Counted from the stretch's first letter, positions 23,712 to 36,400 are shown. The stretch: DNA of 64,000 nt from Adiantum capillus-veneris (GCA_014529385.2 CM043949.1:111581977-111645976), one strand, 5' to 3'. Program-made: numbers and translations. The notes: generated by a model not told the origin, from the sequence alone.

Positions 23712-25007
23712 CTGGTATCAAAGCCATGATGGTTGGTGGTGCTCCCTCATCAAAAATGGAGGTAAGTGCATGGCAGCGCCATATCAAAGGAATTTTGTCA
23801 TGGATCTAGCAAGGGTTGGGGAGGATCGGTTGGATCAAGAGGATATTTGGTGGATCTTGGACCTTGGGGCTCCCAACGCATGCAAGCTTCCCATATCTCA
23901 AGGAATCTTGAGAGGATCTTGGAGCATCTATATAGAGTAAAGTTGTCAAGCATTTGTAGGTGAAATAGGGGATCTCTACAAGGAACCTAGCATATATTTG
24001 TAGACCTTGAAGGATGCAAAATTAGGCCTATACAAAAAACGGGTAGAGTTTGTAAAAACTGCAATGGGAAAATCAATCTCAAAAAATCTTTGAAACAAGC
24101 TTGGAATTTTTTTGAATGGTGGGATCTATTGCTCATGGAACTTGTAATAAAGAATTTGGAAGCTTGAGGGAATTGAGCTATAGTAGGGGGAATTGAGAAA
24201 CACTAAAGTGACCAAGCATTTCCAAGTGCAACAAGTCAAGAGCACAATCAAGCAAGGAATCAACCAACGAGAATTGGGATCAAGTGCAAGTTTGCAAGCA
24301 ATTGAATAGCGAGCAGAGACCTCAAAAGTGAGAGGGTATCACTGAGCAACAAGACCAAAAAGTAAATTCAATTGAAGAGCAGAAATACTAGGGAGCTCAC
24401 AAGCAATAAAATATTTGGGAATGCAAGGTGTGCATGTGATGCATACACACACACACACACACACACACTCACATACATTTTGTCAAGGAAGAGAGAATTG
24501 AGATTTCTTTTTTTCTTTCTTCTCTTAGAGTGTTGGAGAGGGGAAAAGGGGAACACACCCAAAACACAACACAATTTCCTCGCTATAGCCGAGGGTATAC
24601 ACAACACCCCAATCTACTAGATTTCACCTTCAAAACTCGACACTATCCTCAAGAAAGCCGCCACTTGCATAGACCATAAGCACACATGAGTTGCAACACA
24701 CCAAACAAGCTCAATCATCCTGCTCTGCTCAACTTGTAGCCTTCCACACACACATAGCCTCTCTTTATCCCTCTTTGCACAACTCACTTCAGGGGGCACA
24801 CACACCAACATATGCCCAGAAACATGCACACACAAGTAGAGAATAGAAGGGGGAAGGGGGAATTGACACTAGAAGAGAACAATGACGGATCCTGTACCAT
24901 AAACACAACCATTGACAATGTCCTCCACGTTGGCATAATCCTCGGCAATATACACTGGCTTTAATGGCTGCCTCGGAAAAAAAGCCCTTACAAATTTGTG
25001 TTCATCT
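23712..25007. other. Unassigned; includes a short (CA)n tract
   Basis: Could be leader or interior of the LTR element that starts at 23563, but no coding similarity is readable. A CA microsatellite is at about 24444-24470. It ends at the target-site duplication of the large MULE. Confidence 0.35.
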
Positions 25008-25017
25008 CCTTTTATAG
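25008..25017. repeat. Candidate left target-site duplication
   Basis: CCTTTTATAG; partner CCTTTTCTAG at 37954-37963, same orientation, one mismatch. Length fits MULE insertion. Confidence 0.55.
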
Positions 25018-25076
25018 GAGTCTTACCATACCCCGAGCGACATTTTCCAAGCGAACACAGATCCGAGCAAACAAAT
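25018..25076. repeat. Left terminal inverted repeat of the MULE
   Basis: Contains spaced CCGAGC/CAAGCG-type motifs and the 14-bp CCGAGCAAACAAAT that is exactly inverted at the right end. A related sequence, GAGAGCAAACAAAAT, recurs at 25736-25750 at the start of the second subterminal repeat unit. Confidence 0.65.
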
Positions 25077-25085
25077 TAAGAAATT

Positions 25086-26420
25086 GAATCATAATACATG
25101 AAAATGAACTCAACAAGTTATAGTATTACAAACACTATCCCATTTGTTAATAACTAAACCCAACATCACAATTACTTGCCAATAATTCTCTAAATTATTT
25201 AAGGAGTTGCTTTCGTCTCATCAATGACTTAATGTTTATCCATAACACAAATTACGTTGTCAAATCATTAATACAAGAGAATTCCATAAAAAATGGACAA
25301 AGTTTTCTTTGTAAAATGAAAAAAAATTCAAACTAACCATGGTCCATTGGACACCTCACATGAGGATTTCAAAATATTCACTTTCAAAATCATACAAGGA
25401 ATGACATGTCCATTTGTCAATACTTAAACTCTAGATCATAAGCACTCGATAATAATTCTAGACTCTATGAAGAGCCACATCCGTCATTAATGAAAACATT
25501 GCGTTTATGAATCATTTCACATATATGAAAGTCGTATCGCAATTGCTTCGCCATTCTTTGAGCCACTGCCTCTACATAGATCGGCAATGCACTTCCACAA
25601 ACAAGCAAAAGTGAATGTAGTCAATATGCATGCACTCAAAATTCAATCTATGGATCTCATTAATAACATTAAATGTAATTCTTTCGCAAGATACATAAAT
25701 GCCAAAAAGTGAAACATAACATAAAGACCCAAAACAGAGAGCAAACAAAATAGGGAAGTGAATCATAATACAAGAAAATGAACTCAATAAGCTACATTTT
25801 AACCAAACACTATCTTATTTGCTAATAACTAAACCCTACATCACAAACACTTGCCAACAATTCTCTAGATTCTTGAAGGAGTCGCATTCGTCTCATCAAT
25901 TCACAATGTTATGTATTATCCATAATACAAACTATGTTGTCAAATCATTAATACAAGAGCCTTTCATAAAAAAACTTGGACAAAGCTTCCTTTGTAAAAT
26001 GAAGAAAATTTCAAAATAACCATGGTCCAATGGACACCTCACATGAGGATTTCAAAATATTCACTTTCAAAATCATAGAAGGAATGATATGTCAATTTGT
26101 CAATACTTAAACTCTACATCATAAGCACTCGATAATAATTCTTAGACTCTATGAAGAGTCGCATTCGTCATCAATGAAAACATTGTGTTTATGACGCGTT
26201 TCACAGATACGAAAGTCGTATCTCAATTCCTTCACCATTCTTTGAGCCGCTGCCTCTGCATAAATCAGCAATGCACTTCCACAAACAAGCAAAAGTATAT
26301 GTAGTTATTATGCATGTAATCAAAATTTAATCTATGGATCTAATAACATTAGACGTAATTCTTACGCAAGATACATAAATGCCAAAAAGTGAAACACAAC
26401 ATAAAGATCAAAAACACAAA
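25086..26420. repeat. Left subterminal tandem repeat, two units with 674-bp period
   Basis: Unit one begins GAATCATAATACATG at 25086, unit two GAATCATAATACAAG at 25760. Long shared blocks include CATGGTCCA-TGGACACCTCA and TAAGCACTCGATAATAATTC. The second unit is slightly shorter. Each unit is preceded by a terminal-repeat-like GAGCAAACAAA, as if the transposon end had been duplicated. No coding content. Confidence 0.85.
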
Positions 26421-26499
26421 AGTAATGTCAATGTCATAGTAGGAGGGAGCGAAGTCTCACTAGTCATCATAAGGGTCGACACGCGATGGCATGTCACCC

Positions 26500-27614
26500 T
26501 CATCCTCAACATCTAGAGAGGTAGATGCCTCCTCTTGGATTCGCTTTTTAGGGCAAAGCAAGGGAACCACATAGTCTCTAATAAGAGACTCATCGGTGTC
26601 AAGCGCTGCACATGCTCGTTCAGATGATAAGCATGCAGCCAAAACGGGAGTTGTACCACACCCAAGCTCCAAACAAATACCTCCACGTCGACAAAGCAGC
26701 TCAACAAAAGCTGCAACAAAAGCCTGGCTCCGCTGCATCTCACCGCGCCAAGGCATCCCTGATCTTGATCTAGCTAAGGAACGCTCCGAAAAATGGTGTG
26801 TCATGAACGAATCTGAAGGCTGGAGACCCAAGCGAGAGAACATAGTGGTGCTCTCAGCCACAAAGCATGCTGGCTGCATCCCAATCCTGTGTACCATAAG
26901 TAGCATAGAGCACTGCCACTACAAATCAAATTACAAAACCACAACATTGAAGAAAGAGCCTCAACAAAACTATACAATACTGAAGTGAAAACAATACCTG
27001 AATTCGACTAGATAAACTCTCAACATATCCATATGAACTATGATGGAGCACTATAATGCGACGATGTACCACCATCTGTGAAGCACGACAGAACCTCTCC
27101 ACCCATCCAATAACCTCTCCTATTCATAGGTTCTTGTAAGAAAAAACTACCGATATTATGAAATAATATTAATGCAAGTAATCAAAAACAACACAAATAC
27201 CTGTAGTAGAAGCCATAATGAGCAGCCATCCAGAATCTGCAAGTGTAGAAAAAGTCAAATGGATAGCAGATCATACATGCTCCTCAGTGCAAATATCCCA
27301 ACGAGATGGAGAAGAAGAACCAATATGCAATCCACCAAAAGGAAGATCCAAGAAGACAAAATATGCGGCCCAGGAAACAGATTTTCCCCCACGAGTGTAT
27401 GGCACACCGCATGAGCAAACTCGAGACATATGTTGATGCACAAGATTCCACGATGCATTGCGAGTACCCTCTCTATAGTTTGCAGCGATAGAAATGTAAT
27501 CGCCAACAATAGCAATACATCGTGTATCAACAAGAAGCATTGGATAATGCAAAGGAGACTCCAAAACATAGACAAATTGTATGCTCCTCCTAACAACAAT
27601 CAAGCCCGAGGAGT
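26500..27614 (-). other. Beta-class DNA methyltransferase domain (exons 10-12)
   Basis: Motif IV lies at 27337-27348 and reads D-L-P-F-G. The Leu codon CTT is one C-to-T step from Pro, so the ancestor was probably DPPFG, the catalytic D-P-P-[YF] of N6-adenine/N4-cytosine methyltransferases. Next come helix and strand LADSGWLLIMAS, a WVERF...VVHRRIIVLHHSS block, the motif X-like RSGMPWRGEMQRSQAFVAAFVELL, and motif I LELGCGTTPVLAA (26634-26672) followed by CAALDTDESL, whose acidic residue would contact the cofactor AdoMet. Motif IV preceding motif I is the beta-class order. Eukaryotic C5 methyltransferases and MT-A70 enzymes have different layouts. Confidence 0.7.
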
Positions 27615-29078
27615 CTGCAACAACATATTTATGATATATGAACTTTTTCACAAAGTATTAATAAAAGTCGACAATAAAAATTTCGACACTTACCATGCTC
27701 TAGAACATCCTTCACAATAGTGGTATCAACCACAGTCTCCATCCTCTCACTAGACAAGTGGACACCTTAAAACACATATACAACAGTTTTTCAATCTACA
27801 AGAATCAACAGCATGAAAACATAAAAGTTAAAGAATGAAATAAGCATACCTGGTTGTCTCGCCTCTGAAGTAGCAGGTGGTGGTTGTCTCGCCTCTGCTG
27901 CTACATCCCTAAGCATGGTTTCTCGAAGCTCTTTCTCTCTCTCAAGGATGTGACCCTGCACCATATCTAACCACCATGGACATGTATCTCTCTCCCATGT
28001 TGTCAAAGTGGGCATGCTAGGGGGGTACATATATGTGTCCTTTGACGCAGTCTATGCCCACTGTCTCACCACAAATGGGAGAGTTGGCAAGATCCCCTTT
28101 GAAACCAAAAGTGACAAAAACCTAACAAGAAACAAAAACATTGAACACATGACTCGATAGTGACATACAAAGCAAGATCAAAATTGTTACAAACCTGTAA
28201 GCCAATCGTTGAGCTGCCATTCAAAAAGTATCAACTTTCTTGAGTGCTTGTTTCTCTACATCTTTGCTTTTTGCCTCCAAAGAAACCTCCAAAGGATAGA
28301 GAAAAGGTCTAGATTCAAACTTAATTTCATCAAAGTAGAGCCCCAATGTGCATTCATGTGGCAATGGTGCCCCTCGTGGCACATTTGAATTGTCCAAAAC
28401 AAGTTGTGTTGCTCTCTCATAGACACGAGCAAGGTAGCCCTCTCTACGCAGCCAACTACAAATTTAAAAAAAGCAAAGTTGTGTTATTTAAACAAATATT
28501 ATCTCTTAGACAAAGCAAGCCAAACATTAAGTAACTAGTAAATCATACTCATTGTCGAAACAAATTATCTCCCTTCTTCAAACCAAAAGCAGTCCTTGTG
28601 ATCCTATTAGACTCGAGTAATGAAACCCATTGGATTTTATTCTGCATAGGGGCATCATGGAGTGCAATCAATTTTAGCTTCTCTAAAGTTGCCCAGCTGT
28701 CATGTCCCCATTTGAGTGACATAATCTTTGCCAACCAGTCTGTCCCAAGATTGAGATCCAAAATATTCAAGAGCTACAACACAATACAAAGAGCATGAAG
28801 TTTTACTTCACATCCATAACAACAATCAACACAATGACTATTGCTTGATTATTTGGTGAAGTGTACCTTTACAATGCGTTCTTGATATTCATGTATTATC
28901 TCACGATGAATGCTCTTCTCCTCCTTCTTCACATCCTCTACAGGCATTCCTTGCTTGAGTTGAGTCAATCTAGACTCTTTCTCTTTAGTTATTTGAATCT
29001 AAAAAAGAAATCAATTTGTCTAAGAGTTATTCAAATGACTTAAAAATAATTTGCAAGCAAAAAAAAAACAAAACTCAC

Positions 29079-29883
29079 ATCATAAACTAGCATGCCAAGG
29101 TAGCGTCATGTGAGTGGATACTAAGGTTTTGCACCTTTAGCATACTTTATTCGCACAGATGCAATTAGTTTCTGGTCTTTATCGGGGAGAGTTTTTAGGT
29201 AGCTTTCATGTTCAACTGCACATATGTGATTGGTGTTCACAATCTCATCCCGTATGTGAGTGGCCACCAAAGCATGCATGTTCATACTGCAAAAACCCAT
29301 ATTGATTTGTTTCCATAATAAAGTATTCAACAACAAGATATATGCTTTGGTAGATACTCACACATTCATTCATTGCAAGCTACTTAGCAATGCAATCTTA
29401 GGAACCTTGGTGGGATCTATGATAGTACAAAGGACCCTACAATGTCTCTCCTTTGAGGTGGAAAACTTCTCTTTAATAGCTTCAGTCCATGCAAGCGTAC
29501 GATGGTTGCCCTCCCAAACATAAAACATGCGGTCTGACAGATCTGCAAACCTTGGTTGGATTTTAAGCTCCAACTCATACTCCTCATTGATTTCTATCCA
29601 AAGAGGATCCCACTTTTCCTTGATGTCATCTTCAAAACAAGAAACCAAAATTAGTGAATTCAAAAAGAATTTCTAAAACAGAAATTCACTTAACAAATTT
29701 AAGAAGATTCAACTTACCTGTAGCAATGGTTTGCTCTCTCTTAAATGTCCAAAGTGAAACAATGAAAGCTCCCTTTTCTTGCATATATCCTTCCCTTGCA
29801 AAAGCCGTTTTTAATCCACCTAAATCATCTCTTAAACCTTTGACTCTAGCATATGGAATCAACCTACACAATGGTATAGGAGG
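29079..29883 (-). other. ParB-like domain of the methyltransferase gene (exons 2-4)
   Basis: The segment follows the ParB N-terminal pattern. PPIPLCRLIPYARVKGL...LKTAFAREGY corresponds to the 'positions to consider/search' strand and helix. YVWEGNHRTLAWTEAI (Arg of GNHR at 29499-29501) corresponds to the GERRxxA box that binds CTP or acts catalytically in ParB/Srx-fold proteins. Next come a VLCTIID strand and a helix with ALLSSLQ..MN, like the ...NxxR region. In bacteria and phages such domains are often fused to DNA methylases. The assignment is by pattern only. Two exon boundaries cut it. Confidence 0.6.
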
Positions 29884-30217
29884 ACAGTCGAAGCAACTGA
29901 ACATACGTGTGGTCTGAAGTACATCGGCATCTCTATGCATAAAAATATTTTGCTCCTCGTCAATCTTTGCAGCTGCAGTTACCTCATCTCGCATTTCCCA
30001 AGGGACAATTTGAAGTTCGTTTTCTTCAGGAGCCAATGTGTCATCAATTTCGTGCATAGACCCTTGGTCAACATCCACAGAGTGAATCTCTTCCTCTTCA
30101 ATGCCATGACACTCTGACATTTCTGTTATTGACACTGATGACACCTGTTCACTACTTTCAAGTGGTTGTGTAGAATTTTCATTACATAGACTTTTCTTTA
30201 ATCTTCCACGAGATGGA

Positions 30218-31107
30218 CTACAAATAAAATACACAATCAACATCTAAAAAAATTTGTACGTTGTCTCTAAACATGAACTTTAACATGCATGTCTATAAGC
30301 AATGAAAACTTGCCTCTAAACATGAACGTTAACAATGAAAACATTGCCTTTAAACATGAATGTTAACATGCATGTCTATAAGCAATGTTTCAAATAGAAT
30401 TTAATCTTTACATAGTCCATTGGAGGAGACAAAAAATAAAGACTGAAGAAAAAAAATAAATACTATCTCCAACAAAACATTGCTTGTAAAGATGCACGCT
30501 AACATGTAACATGTATGACTAGAACCTTTTTTGTGCATAAAAATAAATTCTAGAAATACAACAATATATTTTGCTACTCTAATGAAACATTGGTTTTAAA
30601 CATGCATGTTGACATGCAGGACTTTAAGTTTCCCTTCAATAAAATACACAATCAATCTTTGAAAATATCTGGACAGCACCTCCTTTGAATGTGGAAAAAA
30701 ATTTCAAAAAATATAATAATCCAATGGACACCTCACATGAGGGTTTCTTAATATTGAATATAAAAAACAAAAATAATCTCTTTTGAAATATTAATCACTT
30801 TTCTCTAAACATGCATGTTAACATGCAGGGTTTTAGACACTAATTGACTTGAAAGCTTGGATGATTTGAAAGCTTTTTTTCATATGTAAACATTGTCTCT
30901 AGGCATTCACATTAACATGCAGGTCTTTAGACACTAAATAAAATTTAGCAAGCTACAAAAATTCTCGTCAACAGGTAGTTATAGAAGCAATTTTCTTTTG
31001 TAAAAATATATACAGTATTTCTGATACAATTTGCTTTTAGGCATGCACATCGACGGGCACCTCTACATGTATAATAATGACATAAAAAAAATGGTTAGAA
31101 AATGTAC
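30218..31107 (-). other. Intron 1 of the methyltransferase gene with repeated CATGCATG motif
   Basis: This 890-bp intron is ten times longer than the others. On the + strand it carries repeated copies of a motif close to TCTAAACATGCATGTTAACA: 30280-30292, 30361-30375, 30598-30620, 30804-30829 and, partly, 30911-30923. The same motif in the opposite orientation lies beyond the gene at 32913-32934 and 32952-32974. CATGCATG is the core bound by plant B3-domain proteins, but a role here is only a suggestion. Confidence 0.6.
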
Positions 31108-31172
31108 CTAACAGGAGGGCGTACTTTACGTCCCGCCATTGCTCCTCTCCGATTTTTTGGTGGTGTTGACAT

Positions 31173-33493
31173 GGAGATGCAAGCTTTGCGTCGATACTCG
31201 GATGGCAGATGCTCTAACGCTCAGACTTTGCAGGTGCTTTCTCACCTGCATGTGCAACTCAGACTCATAACCATATTTTGAAAGCCTCAAGAGACTGCAC
31301 GCTCACATGTGCACTAAAATAAACCGTTTTCCAAAACCTTGAAACCATGACAGAGAAATCTTCACACATTATTGTGCTCATGGTGCTCATGGGATAGAGG
31401 AACGACCTGCAACCCTTGCAAAAACTAGACTCCAGAGCTTTTGCATGAAAACTCAACTTGTTTAACCATGCAAAGCCCTTTACATGTGGAGGAGAAATGC
31501 CATTGGTGTAGCGTGTGCTATTGTGGTATGGGCATCAGAATAGTATGATATGGTAATAGAGTCAATTATATATATACATCTACATCCATATGTATAAACA
31601 TATACATGTGTGTGTGTATAAAATTGACCTGAAAGAAATAAAGGACTATTGAACGTTCTAAGATCAACTTGGTATCCAAACCTCTAAGAATGCTGGAATT
31701 GTGTTCAACACCACACAAATTTGCATATCAGGGATTGAAGTGAATTGTAAAAATGAGCCGAGAAGCAACATTTAGTGGCCCTTAATTGCAGTAAGCACAA
31801 CACAATGCAATTAAGGGCAACCCTTAATCGTAATAAGCACAGCACAATACAATACTAGAGACTCATCATTTGAGATAAACAGTTGCATTCATGATAAAAA
31901 GCAGGAGAGCACAGAATAACTTTGGGCACAAAATAACTTTGACCTTATTGCATCCCTTCATTGCAATAAGCACATCACAATGCAATACCAGAGACTCGTG
32001 AAGATTGAAAAAATGATAGAATCATTTGAGATAGACAATCGCATTCGTCATAAATACAAGGAGATCACAGAATAAATTCGGGCTCTCAGCTTCAAGACAA
32101 ACGTGTGGGAATCCCACAACAAAAAAAGTGTTTCCTTTGCCATAAACTTGAAGATTGTGGGAGAATACTCAATTGTGAGATAGAAACCAAAGACTTTGTT
32201 ACTCTCTGCACTTTTTGTTTACTATTGAATCTAAGTTTACTATTTCTGTTGCAATACACATCAGTACGAACTGCATTTTCTGTTTACTATTGAATCTAAG
32301 TTGCAATACAAAAGTGTACTTACTCATCAATACGAACTGCACGCCTCTCGTCCTCACTCATTCATGACGAATCTGACCTCACAATGACAGAGTTGGGACT
32401 GCACGCCTTGCTCGAATCTTGCTCTCCACTACAGAGTGAGTGATCAACTCCTATCCATGCTTCCGATTTGAGAACTAGCGCTGCCGAGAAGCGATTTGCG
32501 AACTGCCGAGAACTGCCCTGATTTAAGAACTGCTGAGACCTGCCCTGATTTGCCGAGACCTACTGCAAACTGCGCCGATTTGAGACTGCTGAGATGAACT
32601 GCTGCCACAAAGTGCCGATTTGAGACCTGCCCTGATTTGCCGAGACCTGCCACGAAATGCTGATTTGAGACTGCTCCCAAAGAGCGCACGTTAATGTGTG
32701 CTCACTGCTTAGCTACGAGCATCTTCGATCAAACACAAGGTAGGAAATGACCTCAAAAGACTTTGGTTTTTTGAGCCCAAAGGCCTGCTCCCAAAGACCT
32801 TTGGTTTTTTGAGCCCAAAGACCTGCGACCCACATCAACGTGCGCAAAGCCTAGCTTTTGTTTTTTGAGAACTGCTCCGATCGAGACCTGCACCACTTTG
32901 CGCCCAAATATTGCACGTTAACATGCATGTTTAGACCTGCTCCCAAAGACTGCACGTTACCATGCATGTTTAGAGCTGTGAAATCTGCTCCCAAAGTGCG
33001 TGCCTCTACTGTAGATTTGAGAACTGCTTCTAGAACTGCATGTTAATGTGCGCTCACATCAAGCTCTCATAGGAAGTCCAGAGATCTTTTTAGAATAATT
33101 TTGAGTGGAGTAGTGATTTTGAGTTGGTGGAGTAGTTATTTGTCTTGAACGACATTTGTTGGTGCATTCATTATTTTAATTTTTAATCATTTTCAATCAT
33201 TAAATGTTCACGCTGCTGATTTTTAAAAAGTTTATATTAAATCTAATTGTATATATTTTTTTGAAAATATGTTGAAAAGAAAATCGTCACTAATGTGTCT
33301 TGAATTGCGGGCAGGATATGGAATAATCATTTGCATGAGAATCATGAAACGTTTTTGTTGCAAAAAAAATTAAAGTTTATATTAAATCATTTTTATTTAT
33401 TTTTGTAAACATTAAAAAAAATATTTAGATTTTTTTAAAAGGGAATCGTCATATTTGAAATCTGTTGTGTCATTCTAGTGGATTGCAACTATA
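31173..33493. promoter_or_regulatory. Spacer between the two divergent MULE genes
   Basis: About 2.3 kb with no coding similarity. Both genes read outward from it, so it must hold both promoters. 32460-33060 is relatively GC-rich and full of imperfect repeats built from CTGCCCTGATTTGCCGAGAC and GAGACTGCT, plus two copies of GCACGTTA(A/C)CATGCATGTTTAG. The left part (31560-32060) has a diverged direct repeat (GCACA-CACAATGCAATAC at about 31796-31855 and 31970-31987). A TTCTAG acceptor-like site just before the transposase ATG suggests a 5'-leader intron. Confidence 0.5.
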
Positions 33494-36400
33494 ATGGGTC
33501 GTCAGATTACTATCTATGGTCCAGCTCGTGGTCAGAAACTTTTGTTACTTCTTGAAAACAGATTCCATGAATTACCTTTGAAGTCAGTGAGAGAAAGTTT
33601 TGGCTTGTTTACCAATTCGTTTACTCTGCACCCATTAACATTGAATGGTGAACATGTAAAAATGGAATCCTCGAGGTCAAGTTCTGGTGAAGAGGTCTTT
33701 TTACTGGATCATGAAGTGTGCCAATTTTTTAAAGTTCGAATAACAAACACTCATGAACATCAAGGCTCCCCGGGAAGTGAAGCTTCTCCAATAGTTCTGG
33801 ATATTGGTTCAAGTGATGTCACAAAGAATCAGACCAGTGTCATGGATATAATTCAATCAATGCCCAATAAAAACAATCTTCATTCTGCTTTGAAGAAGAC
33901 TAATGAAATTGTTCAATGTAAGGAGATTCCTGCTCAATACAATGGATATGTTGCATTTGAATTGCCACCAACAAGCAACGACAATACAATGGTTGGCATG
34001 GAGCAGCGTCATGATTGTCATTTGTGGACAGAATATGTCACTTGTATTAGTGATTGCTTTCCTGGTGCCATTCGCTTCAGTAGGTGTTCAAGTCATCTCC
34101 GTTGTGTCAATGATGCATGTCCTTTCTATTTGCGAGCAAGAGTTCATAATGAATCACAATGGCGTGGTCGTCTCTCTAAATTTATTTCCATTGGAATATT
34201 GACACCTGAGCTAGGGACAGTGGTTTGTGTCCATTGCAATCAAATGCCTTTTTGTGTTGCAACATGTCCTGTTGTTATTTATTATTGTTTTCCAAAAGAT
34301 AAGCAAAGAGTTACTCGATGTGCTATTCATATGGCAGAGCATAAGCACCCTTGTGTTCTGGGAAAGAATAGGTATGCTGAGCAAATGATAGATTCGCTTC
34401 TGAAAACTAAAGCAAACCAAGATCCTTTCACAACTTCCAAGAAATTAGAACGTGTTGCTACCCAAGACGTGATAATAGATAAGCTAGTGATGGAAACTGC
34501 TGGCAAAAATGACACTATTGAAGATGGAGAGTTTTCAGAATTTCTTGATACCATTACTCCTCTATCTAACAAGCGAAGAATAGAGAGGAGCTTAGAGATT
34601 TCCAAGAGGTCGAAGCATTTCAGTGCAAAAGGTTTGGAAGTTGTCCTAGACCTCAAGAGTAGGTGTAGGTATCATTTCATTCATAGTGTACTTTTTCCTG
34701 GACAGCTTGGAGGTTCAGAGCAGCCACATGTGTTCAAAATGTCGATCATAGGTCTAGGGAGTGGAGTTGACTTGGTGAATAAGATGCGTCCAGGAGGAAC
34801 TTTAGAGAAAATGTGGGTTCACTTTGATCATGTGCACCGTGTTCAAGGGTGGCCAACAATGTCTGCTCATTTCTATGACCCATTTGTGCGTGAATTAATG
34901 ACAATTGCCACCTGTGAATTCACTGACTGAAAATAAATTTGCTCAAATAGAGTTTTGGAAAATGTTAAATAAAGTGGTGCAAGAGCAAGGGTATGAAAAG
35001 CCAGAATTCAGAGGGTTTATGGCAGATGAAGCAAATGCAAATTGGATTGTTGTTTGGACTGTTTACTTTGGTGGGGCAAAAACAAAAATACCTTCCAAAG
35101 AACGATCATGTGCCTTTCATTGGGAGCAGTCCATGATTCGACATGCAGTGAAATGTATCCGTCCATCTTCACAAGAGGATCACAAAATCTTGTGCCGAAA
35201 ATGGCAGAGTGCACCATCTGAGAATCAAGCAGACATTTGTAAAGAAGATCTACGCCAATTTTGGAAGGCAGGGCATGTTGTCGATGGAGACATGGCTTGT
35301 TTAGAGACTTGGATGGCTTGGTGGGATGTAAGAGTACAACATTGGGGAGGGAAATTTGTAACACAGGATGAGTTTGGAATTTTTGTGCCCACAACAAACT
35401 TGTCTGAGGTTAAGCACGCAAGCATGCGTGCATCTATTGGTTACAAAGGAAAAATTAGCTTGTATGAGGCAGTTGGTGCAGACATGGCAATGGAAGTGCT
35501 ACAAAGCGTTAAATACAATGCTTATCTAAAAGGTGTTAGGTCTGCTACTGGTCCTAGGATCGATGATCTCGCAAAGAGATTTTTGGGCCGATCATCAACA
35601 ATGTCAGCTTCCAAATCCCTCATTGACTTGACACACTCTTCAATGTCTGAGATGGGTTTTCAAAGCTCTGAAATGAATAGATCTCCCTTGCGAGAGAAGA
35701 GTGTTAAGAAGAAGCGCCCAAAATTTGTTGATGCAGATGAGCTGCTTGATGAAGACAGTCATAGACCAGAATTTGTGATAGTTACAGAGCCGGTTGTAGG
35801 GCCAGATGTGCATCCAGAGACTAGCTATGGAGTTGGCAAATATTGGCACGAGGTTAATGTTCCAAAGACACTTTGGGCTATAAGAGGAACTGAGCCTGGT
35901 CGAAAGATGACTTGCTTTGGGATGGTTGACAATCAGAGTGTTAGATGTGCATGATACATCAATGAAGGGAATGACGATGTCACAAGTGGAACTGTTGCTC
36001 CATGCTTTTGGGGACGCAGAAAGTATCCTGCCTCTGGTTCAAATCCAGGTGGTTTAGTGAAAGGTTTTGTGTGGTTTTGCAACTCCAATAGCATGCATAC
36101 ATGGTGGATACATGAAATGATTGTAGGGGCTCTAGGTCCAGCACCAGGTGTTTGACCTGTAGCGCAGGGAACACAATTGTTGCCAGTTGAGGTGGAGCAC
36201 TTGCAAGCAAATGGATTTGTCCTTCAATCGACAACAAAAGCTACCAATTTAGGTAGTGGTTTGCGATCAAGAAATAGTGTTCCTAGTGCCTTCCGTCCTA
36301 GGTATAGGGATGGGAAGATTGTTAAGTGGAGATCAAAGCTGACAAAAGATTTTCATACAAGGATTGCTTTGGGGAGCACACTTTAAGAAAAATTGGTGAA

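Larger units (their letters stand above)
26460..31172 (-). pseudogene. ParB-like domain/DNA methyltransferase gene, 12 exons, inactivated
   Basis: Exons on the minus strand: 31172-31108, 30217-29718, 29629-29362, 29286-29079, 28998-28867, 28773-28553, 28455-28195, 28121-27850, 27765-27694, 27614-27201, 27119-26998, 26918-26460. Together they are 2994 nt, 997 codons plus TAG, and phases join at every junction. Introns after the first (890 bp) are 73-97 bp with GT...AG ends. Domains: acidic N-terminus; ParB-like region (residues about 134-310) with GNHRTLAW; charged helical middle; beta-class DNA methyltransferase (about 695-965) with motif IV DLPFGG at 756 and motif I LELGCGTT at 928. Inactivating changes: in-frame stops at 29370, 29121, 29106, 28221, 28052 and 27271, and a splice donor GT to AT at 28551-28552. 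Every one can come from a single C-to-T (or complementary) change. The gene probably methylated DNA in the nucleus; target and base are unknown. Confidence 0.8.

Noticed and set aside
24990-25025. TATA box on the minus strand (CCTATAAAAGG)
   Set aside because: I first read it as an LTR promoter, but the same bases form the candidate target-site duplication of the MULE and no LTR is found next to it.
26460-31172. Methyltransferase gene as bacterial contamination or as an ordinary host gene
   Set aside because: Eleven spliceosomal-type introns exclude a bacterial fragment. Its position between matched inverted ends, next to a transposase and inactivated in parallel with it, argues against an independent host gene, though not conclusively.
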